NCBI RefSeq assembly: GCF_002843385.1 | Contig: NZ_MVDE01000006.1 | Span: 62,001 to 126,000 of the forward strand | DNA: 64,000 nt | Direction of reading: 5' to 3' | Origin: Labilibaculum manganireducens | GTDB taxonomy: Bacteria > Bacteroidota > Bacteroidia > Bacteroidales > Marinifilaceae | Shown here: piece after piece, positions 59,251 through 64,000 of the stretch | Layout of the letters: every line of letters begins with the position of its first letter | Numbering within the stretch: the stretch's first letter is position 1 | The notes under the pieces: generated by a model | The model's input: only the letters and a program-made list of their open reading frames with translations | Told to the model about the DNA's origin: nothing | Database searches by the model: none | Position numbers and translations under genes: made by a program

Positions 59251-59275
59251 AGCTCCTTTAGGGGCTTTTTTTTGT
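59251..59275 (+). terminator. Short terminator after MORN lipoprotein
   Basis: Stem GCTCC / GGGGC around TTTA followed by eight T, about 25 bp after the stop codon. The stem is short but the T run is strong. Confidence 0.7.
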
Positions 59276-59349
59276 TAAAATAAACACTGATTTTCCTCAT
59301 AAGATAAATGTTTGTAATTTGGTATATTTAAGATGATATATCACACTAA

Positions 59350-59508
59350 TACAATTTAATTTCAAAATAGACTTTAATTAAAATGAATTAAATTTTAGCT
59401 GTATCGAGGCAAAAAGTAAAGCATAGCCATGTTACGATGCATCTTTTTTAACGAAGATATAGCTAAAAAGAAACATTTTATGAGGTATTTTTTGATGTTA
59501 ATTTGGTA
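59350..59508 (+). mobile_element. MITE-like element, copy B
   Basis: It is 159 bp, nearly identical to copy A at 33599 (differences at scattered single bases and one missing C in the left end). Its right end TTTTGATGTTAATTTGGTA lies 22 bp before the isocitrate dehydrogenase start codon, so the element forms the leader of that gene. Confidence 0.78.
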
Positions 59509-59530
59509 TAAACTTACAAAACAGAAACTT

Positions 59531-60772
59531 ATGACCAGGAGAACTATTGTTGCTATGCCCGGTGATGGAATAGGCAAAGTTGTACTTAACGAAACCATTA
59601 GGATCTTAAATTCTGCAGGATTTGAAGCAGATTACGAAGAAGGTGATATCGGCTGGGAATTTTGGTGTAAGGAAGGGAATCCTCTTCCTAAGCGAACGAT
59701 TGAACTGCTAAAAAAACATAAAATAGGATTGTTTGGTGCCATAACGTCCAAACCAAAGGATGATGCAGCGAATGAATTGGCTCCGGCTTTGCAAAATAAA
59801 GGATTGGTGTACTCAAGTCCAATTGTTGGTTTACGGCAGTACTTCAACCTCGATATCTGCATTCGTCCCTGCAAAACCTATAAAGGAAATCCGTTAAATT
59901 TTATCCGCAGAGGCAAAGGAGGGGCAATTGAAGAACCAATAGTTGATGTCGTAATTTTCAGACAGAACACAGAAGGTTTGTACGGCGGGGTAGAATGGTC
60001 AAATCCAGATAATATTGTTTATGCAGCACTAACTTCACATCCTAAATTTGTGAAGAATTTTGGCAGTGTACCAAGGGAAGATTTATCCATTTCCACAAGA
60101 ATTTTCACGAGAACCGGTACCACCAGAATTTTAATGGCAGCTTTCGGGTACGCCAAAAAGAATGGATATAAATCGGTTACGCTTTGCGAAAAGCCAAATG
60201 TTATTCGCGAGACTTCAGGAATGATGTTTAAGCTGGCACAGGAAATCCAGAAGAAAAAATTCCCTGAAATTGAACTTTGGAACACAAACATTGATGCTCA
60301 AATGATGTGGCTGACCAAAAATCCTGAAAATTACGGAGTGATTGTGGCGGGCAATATGTTTGGAGATATTGTGTCTGATGGATTTGCCGGGCTTATTGGA
60401 GGTTTAGGCTTTGCCTGCAGTGCACAAATGTCTGATGAAGGAATTGCTGTGTTCGAGCCAACTCATGGTTCTGCTCCCAAATATGCCGATTATCCGGTTT
60501 CCATAGTAAATCCTATTGCAATGGTAGAATCAGCTTGTATGATGTTGGAGTATCTGGAAGAAAAGGAAGTAGCTGCAAGAATTAGAAAAGCGGTTGCCGA
60601 AGTAATTGAAGAAGGAAAGGTACAAACCTACGATATGATGAAGATGACAGGCAGTGCAGATGTGCTTGCTAATGGTGCTGCATCCACTCAGCAAATGGCA
60701 GATGTAATTATCGAAAAGTTAAAAACGAAATATTCCAACAATCCTGATTATGAATATGAGAAAAATAGTTAA
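59531..60772 (+). CDS. icd: Isocitrate dehydrogenase (isocitrate/isopropylmalate family)
   Basis: From ATG 59531 the protein is 413 residues, the length of NADP-type isocitrate dehydrogenases and longer than LeuB. Motifs: VAMPGDGIGKVVLNETIRIL, substrate site SSPIVGLRQYFNLDICIRP (Ser and Arg of the isocitrate loop), RQNTEGLYGGVEW, metal/substrate Asp in GNMFGDIVSDGFAGLIGGLG, and cofactor loop FEPTHGSAPKYADYP. It oxidises and decarboxylates isocitrate to 2-oxoglutarate in the TCA cycle. The frame is open for 34 codons upstream, through the end of a MITE-like element, but that part is unlike the family. The 3' end overlaps the HD-domain gene by 23 bp. NAD versus NADP use is not decided here. Confidence 0.87.
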   Translation: MTRRTIVAMPGDGIGKVVLNETIRILNSAGFEADYEEGDIGWEFWCKEGNPLPKRTIELLKKHKIGLFGAITSKPKDDAANELAPALQNKGLVYSSPIVGLRQYFNLDICIRPCKTYKGNPLNFIRRGKGGAIEEPIVDVVIFRQNTEGLYGGVEWSNPDNIVYAALTSHPKFVKNFGSVPREDLSISTRIFTRTGTTRILMAAFGYAKKNGYKSVTLCEKPNVIRETSGMMFKLAQEIQKKKFPEIELWNTNIDAQMMWLTKNPENYGVIVAGNMFGDIVSDGFAGLIGGLGFACSAQMSDEGIAVFEPTHGSAPKYADYPVSIVNPIAMVESACMMLEYLEEKEVAARIRKAVAEVIEEGKVQTYDMMKMTGSADVLANGAASTQQMADVIIEKLKTKYSNNPDYEYEKNS

Positions 60773-61307
60773 GGAATTGTGGCCCGAACTCAATTGGATT
60801 GAAGATGAGGTGCTAAGAGAAAAAACGACTAAAGTATGGGAGATTGCTTTGGAAAGAAGTGTACTGTCCGATGAAGATCTGCAACGAATTCCTTTTACAC
60901 TTTTATGTGGACCTGATTTTAAAGTGAGTTTTATGGATCACAAGCAATGCGTAGTTCATATAGCAAAAGAAAGCGGCGAAAAAATGAATTCCTTTTTTAA
61001 AGACGAGTTGCCTGTGGATATGGATGTTTTACTTTCCGGAGCCATACTTTGTGACGTAGGTAAGTTGTTGGAATATATTTTGGATGAGGACGATAATGCA
61101 GTTCAGGGCACATATGGAAAATACATCCGTCATCCTTTTTCAGGGGTTTCATTGGCTGAGGAGTGTGGTATTCCACCCGAGGTTTGCCACATTATTGCAA
61201 CCCATGCAGGAGAAGGAAATATGGTGAAAAGAAGCACCGAAGCCTACATTGTTCACCATGCCGACTTCATGACTTTTTTGCCTTTTAAAGAAAGATTAAA
61301 AGTGTAA
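60750..61307 (+). CDS. HD-domain protein, probable phosphohydrolase
   Basis: The 185-residue protein overlaps the end of the isocitrate dehydrogenase gene by 23 bp, so translation is probably coupled. The helical core resembles HD-domain hydrolases: first ligand in CVVHIAKESGEKMN, then LLSGAILCDVGKLLEY, RHPFSGVSLAEECG, IIATHAGEG and YIVHHADFMTF. The normal HD pair reads CD (Cys instead of His) in ILCDVGK; the other His and Asp are present. Either the metal site tolerates Cys or activity is altered. The substrate is unknown. Met at 60756 is an alternative start. Confidence 0.8.
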   Translation: MNMRKIVKELWPELNWIEDEVLREKTTKVWEIALERSVLSDEDLQRIPFTLLCGPDFKVSFMDHKQCVVHIAKESGEKMNSFFKDELPVDMDVLLSGAILCDVGKLLEYILDEDDNAVQGTYGKYIRHPFSGVSLAEECGIPPEVCHIIATHAGEGNMVKRSTEAYIVHHADFMTFLPFKERLKV

Positions 61308-61335
61308 TTGTCTAATAAATAAAAATCATGCAAAA

Positions 61336-61372
61336 AAACTCCGGGCAACTAATTTGCCGGAGTTATTTTTTT
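61336..61372. terminator. Terminator between convergent HD and DUF2284 genes
   Basis: Stem AACTCCGGGCAA / TTGCCGGAGTT with a one-base bulge, followed by ATTTTTTT. An A run on the left lets it work on the minus strand as well. Confidence 0.85.
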
Positions 61373-61932
61373 AATATGGCTCCAACACTGCTTACAAAAT
61401 CAGGTATTTGATCTTTCGAAGCCCATTGTAGTTCGTGTTGAAACAGATCGGTCATTATTTTGCTTACGTTAAAACCAAAGGCGACCAAATTGTAACGCAT
61501 TTTTTCCGGGATATGACATTCCTTTCCCAAAGCAAGCCCACAGGTAGAGCAAAGCTCACAACTATTTGCAGCAATCATTTTTCCATTCGCCGGCTCAATT
61601 TTTCGAAGATAGGTTTGCAGTTCTTCTTTAATGAAATTGTAAGAGTACAGGGCTTTGTTATCATTATTTTCAAATTGATGAGGAGAGGTGTAAAATAAGT
61701 AAAGAGATACAACAGAATAATCTTTGGAATAATTTTCAAAAGTTGGACAGTTTGGTGGACAAGTCCATTTTTGAGAATGATTTGGACAGCCGTTTTTACA
61801 ATAAATGTTAAATTCTTTCGGATTTAGATAGGAAAGAATTTCACTTGTTTTGAGGTTAAGCTGCTTGTAATGAATCGTGATTGTATTGTTGTGAAATTGT
61901 TTCTCAAAGGAGCCTGTTTGGTAATTATTCAT
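61363..61932 (-). CDS. DUF2284 Cys-rich metal-binding protein
   Basis: The 189-residue protein has no signal peptide. Cys clusters match DUF2284: YCKNGCPNHSQKWTCPPNCP in the N-terminal third and CELCSTCGLALGKECHIPEK in the middle, followed by RYNLVAFGFNVSKIMTDLFQ. The pattern suggests iron-sulfur or zinc binding. DUF2284 proteins are usually listed as predicted metal-binding proteins; the function is not established. It is convergent with the HD-domain gene. Confidence 0.88.
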   Translation of the reverse strand: MNNYQTGSFEKQFHNNTITIHYKQLNLKTSEILSYLNPKEFNIYCKNGCPNHSQKWTCPPNCPTFENYSKDYSVVSLYLFYTSPHQFENNDNKALYSYNFIKEELQTYLRKIEPANGKMIAANSCELCSTCGLALGKECHIPEKMRYNLVAFGFNVSKIMTDLFQHELQWASKDQIPDFVSSVGAILKK

Positions 61933-62060
61933 GTTTGATTTGTTTGTAAGCCTTACAAATTTAATGGTTTTGATAACTTTTAGTTGGGTGGCTTAAAGGT
62001 TTATGAACAAAAAATTGAACAGTTTAATAATTCAGACGTGCAAAGGATTGAAAAATGAGC

Positions 62061-62089
62061 TTTCAGCTTACAGTATTTTTGTATCTTCG
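62061..62089 (+). promoter_or_regulatory. Candidate promoter of the SLC13-type permease
   Basis: TATCTTCG at 62082-62089 is one base off the TAnnTTTG -7 box, with a TTTC box 17 bp upstream. It lies inside the longest open frame (from 62003) and 31 bp before Met 62120, which argues for the shorter protein. Confidence 0.45.
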
Positions 62090-62119
62090 TACCTTAAACT
62101 CAATCCAAAAACCTTATTT

Positions 62120-63901
62120 ATGCTCTCATTTGATGCGATCGTTGTATTAATCGTGTTGGTTTTTATTCTGATATCATTCTATAAAGAATGGGTTGGGCCT
62201 GCTTTTACTTTCCTGATTGGAGTTGTTGTTCTTGGGATTTTTGGGATTCTTACTCCTTCAGAGATACTTGGTGGATTTGCCAATGATCAGGTTTTTGTCA
62301 TTTTAATGCTCTTGTTGATTGGAGATATTATCAGGGATTTGGGTATTGTTGAAACTCTATTTGATAAGGTATTTCAAAAAGCCACTACTTATCGGCAATT
62401 CATGGCACGCATGATATTTCTGGTGGGAGCTTTTTCAGCTTTTTTAAATAATACACCTCTTGTTGCTGTTATGATGCCATATGTGCATAATTGGAGCAAG
62501 CGCAATAATATTTCTCCATCGAAATTATTAATTCCATTATCATACGCAGCTATATTGGGAGGATGTATAACTCTAATTGGCACATCCACAAACCTGATTG
62601 TCAATGGTATGGTTATCGATCAGAAAATTATACCTGCATTGGGTTCTCTCGATATGTTTAGTTTTGCATATGTTGGAATTCCAATGATGCTTATTGGGTC
62701 GATTTACCTTTTATTGGTAAGTAAGAAATGGTTGCCTGAGAAAGAGGATGTGTTGGGTGAATTTTCGGAAAATTCGCGAAAGTATATTGTTGAAGCGCAT
62801 GTTAAATCCAATTCCGGTTTAATTGGAAAATCAATTGAAGAGGCTGATTTAAGAAATTTGAAAGGTCTTTACCTTTTTCAGATCAACCGGGGTGATGTTA
62901 GAATTGCTGCAGTTTCGCATGAATACAGACTGGAAGAAGGTGATCGTTTATTGTTCGCAGGCGATACCGAAACCATTGCCGATTTGGTGCTTCCCAATTC
63001 AGGATTAACGCTTCCTACGGTTGGGATGCTGACTCATAAAAAGCATATTGAGGTTGTTGAAATTGTAATTTCTCATAACTCAACCTTGATATCCAAAACA
63101 GTTAAAGAGGCTAATTTTAGAGGCCATTTTGATGCTGCAGTAATTGGTATTCACCGAAATGGAGGTCGGGTAAGTGGTAAAATTGGGGAAGTAAAACTTC
63201 GTGCCGGTGATGTATTATTGCTTTTAGGAGGAGACGATTTTGTTGATCGTTCTCATTTGGTTCAGGATTTTTATTTTATATCGAAAGTAAAAGAATTCAG
63301 AAAGCAGGAGGCTTATAAAATATGGTTACTGCTTGGAGGAACGGTGTTGGCTGTTGTCTTGTCAGCCCTAAAAATTGTGCCTTTGTTCATGACTTTAATT
63401 GTGATGATTATTGTTATTCTGGCTTTGAAAATTTCTAATCCTAAAGATATTGCATCAAGGGTTGATTTTAATCTGGCTTTAATTATTTCTCTTGCCTTGG
63501 CATTTGGCACAGCCATGATAAAATCCGGATTGGCGGAGATCATTGCGGACCTGTTAATTTCAGTCTTTATTCCGTTAGGAAGAGTCGGTGTTTTATTTGG
63601 AATTTATTTAATTACATCGGTACTTGCTGCCTATATAACCAATAAGGCTGCTGTTGCTATTGTATTTCCTATTTCGCTTACAATAGCGTTAAATCTTCAT
63701 TTAAATCCGGAACCATTTGTATTGGTTGTAGCATTTGCAGCCGCAGCAAATTTCATGACTCCAATTGGTTATCAAACCAACTTAATGGTATATGGACCAG
63801 GAGGATATACCTTTAAAGATTTCTTCAAAATAGGATTTCCTCTGACCATTATTTATATGCTGGTTACTGTATTGATACTGTCATACATCTATTTTTATTA
63901 A
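62120..63901 (+). CDS. SLC13-type anion permease with two TrkA-C domains
   Basis: The protein is 593 residues from Met 62120. N-terminal and C-terminal halves of the transporter (about 1-180 and 410-593) flank two RCK/TrkA-C regulatory domains (about 205-285 with GKSIEEADLRNLKGLYLFQI and EYRLEEGDRLLFAGD; about 290-375 with GKIGEVKLRAGDVLLLLGGD). Transporter motifs: FLNNTPLVAVMMPYV, SYAAILGGCITLIGTSTNLI, and in the second half ITNKAAVAIVFPISLTIAL, PIGYQTNLMVYGPGGY. This layout is common in bacterial DASS/CitT-like permeases for sulfate or dicarboxylates; the substrate is not determined. The frame is open from 62003, but the hydrophobic start and the promoter favour 62120. Confidence 0.85.
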   Translation: MLSFDAIVVLIVLVFILISFYKEWVGPAFTFLIGVVVLGIFGILTPSEILGGFANDQVFVILMLLLIGDIIRDLGIVETLFDKVFQKATTYRQFMARMIFLVGAFSAFLNNTPLVAVMMPYVHNWSKRNNISPSKLLIPLSYAAILGGCITLIGTSTNLIVNGMVIDQKIIPALGSLDMFSFAYVGIPMMLIGSIYLLLVSKKWLPEKEDVLGEFSENSRKYIVEAHVKSNSGLIGKSIEEADLRNLKGLYLFQINRGDVRIAAVSHEYRLEEGDRLLFAGDTETIADLVLPNSGLTLPTVGMLTHKKHIEVVEIVISHNSTLISKTVKEANFRGHFDAAVIGIHRNGGRVSGKIGEVKLRAGDVLLLLGGDDFVDRSHLVQDFYFISKVKEFRKQEAYKIWLLLGGTVLAVVLSALKIVPLFMTLIVMIIVILALKISNPKDIASRVDFNLALIISLALAFGTAMIKSGLAEIIADLLISVFIPLGRVGVLFGIYLITSVLAAYITNKAAVAIVFPISLTIALNLHLNPEPFVLVVAFAAAANFMTPIGYQTNLMVYGPGGYTFKDFFKIGFPLTIIYMLVTVLILSYIYFY

Positions 63902-63911
63902 TTGATAATTT

Positions 63912-63930
63912 CACAATCCTTAGGGATTGT
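63912..63930 (+). terminator. Hairpin after permease gene (weak terminator)
   Basis: Inverted repeat ACAATCC-TTA-GGGATTGT ends 30 bp after the stop codon. No T run follows, so termination would be weak. Confidence 0.4.
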
Positions 63931-63945
63931 TAAGTATAAAAACCT

Positions 63946-64000
63946 ATGAATTTTAGTAAAAGAAAAGAACTTCTTTTTGCGGCGGTAACTGCATCGTTAA
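63946..64000 (+). CDS. Start of a gene cut by the window edge
   Basis: ATG at 63946 opens a frame MNFSKRKELLFAAVTASL that runs off the end of the window. Basic residues followed by a hydrophobic stretch suggest a membrane or exported protein. Eighteen codons are too few to name it. Confidence 0.4.
   Translation, partial: MNFSKRKELLFAAVTASL

Noticed and set aside
59429-59530. N-terminal extension of isocitrate dehydrogenase
   Set aside because: The extra 34 codons are translated MITE-like DNA; the family N-terminus begins at 59531.

Overview
The window looks like the chromosome of an AT-rich Bacteroidota species. The evidence is SusC/SusD pairs, a hybrid two-component regulator, type IX secretion sorting domains, DUF3078 and M64 proteins, start regions without Shine-Dalgarno sequences, and TAnnTTTG-type promoters. 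The gene content suggests a marine or sediment polysaccharide degrader of the Marinilabiliales/Marinifilaceae type. That placement is inference; no rRNA or tRNA gene is present to test it. I saw no CRISPR array, integrase, transposase or phage gene.

Positions 1-33.5 kb form one large polysaccharide utilisation locus on the + strand. Part one (1-13.5 kb) holds the 3' end of a susD gene, a SusE-position lipoprotein, a GH2 beta-galactosidase, a GH105/GH88 unsaturated uronyl hydrolase, a BNR_4 beta-propeller enzyme (lyase or rhamnosidase type), a GH115 alpha-glucuronidase and a lipoprotein metallophosphoesterase. Part two (14.4-29.3 kb) holds susC, susD, GH28, two GH92 alpha-mannosidases, a GH89 alpha-N-acetylglucosaminidase and a NagX/HGSNAT-like membrane acetyltransferase. 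A hybrid two-component regulator (29.5-33.5 kb) closes the locus. Part one fits removal of Rha-GlcA-Gal caps as on arabinogalactan-like or sulfated polymers. Part two fits a glycan with alpha-mannose and alpha-GlcN(Ac). The true substrate cannot be read from sequence.

Positions 33.6-42.2 kb are mostly housekeeping: an M64 metallopeptidase (minus strand), a DUF554 membrane protein, a three-gene set (sugar kinase-RapZ C-terminal fusion, 46-residue Cys-rich protein, MurU-like nucleotidyltransferase), and a set of lipid kinase, PAP2 phosphatase and LTA-synthase-like phosphoglycerol transferase.

Positions 42.6-47.9 kb are accessory: an unknown protein followed by seven exact 42-bp tandem repeats, then a secreted subtilase flanked by duplicated small lipoprotein genes and a frameshifted third lipoprotein gene. 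Positions 47.9-64 kb hold mnmA, DUF3078, a small lipoprotein, a large subtilase with six fibronectin type III repeats, an AddA/RecB-like helicase-nuclease, a MORN-repeat lipoprotein, isocitrate dehydrogenase, an HD-domain protein, a DUF2284 protein and an SLC13-type permease with TrkA-C domains.

The most unusual signals are non-coding. (1) A 119-bp dispersed element (five copies) starts with ATGAAACGTCC and ends exactly at an ATGAAA, which in three copies is the start codon of a secreted-protein gene. (2) A MITE-like family (three copies) has TACCAA...TTGGTA ends. (3) A four-unit 22-bp-period operator-like array lies ahead of susC. (4) A GAATAATTyATCCAT motif is shared by the susC and GH115 upstream regions. 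(5) A 42-bp tandem array lies at 43.35-43.63 kb.
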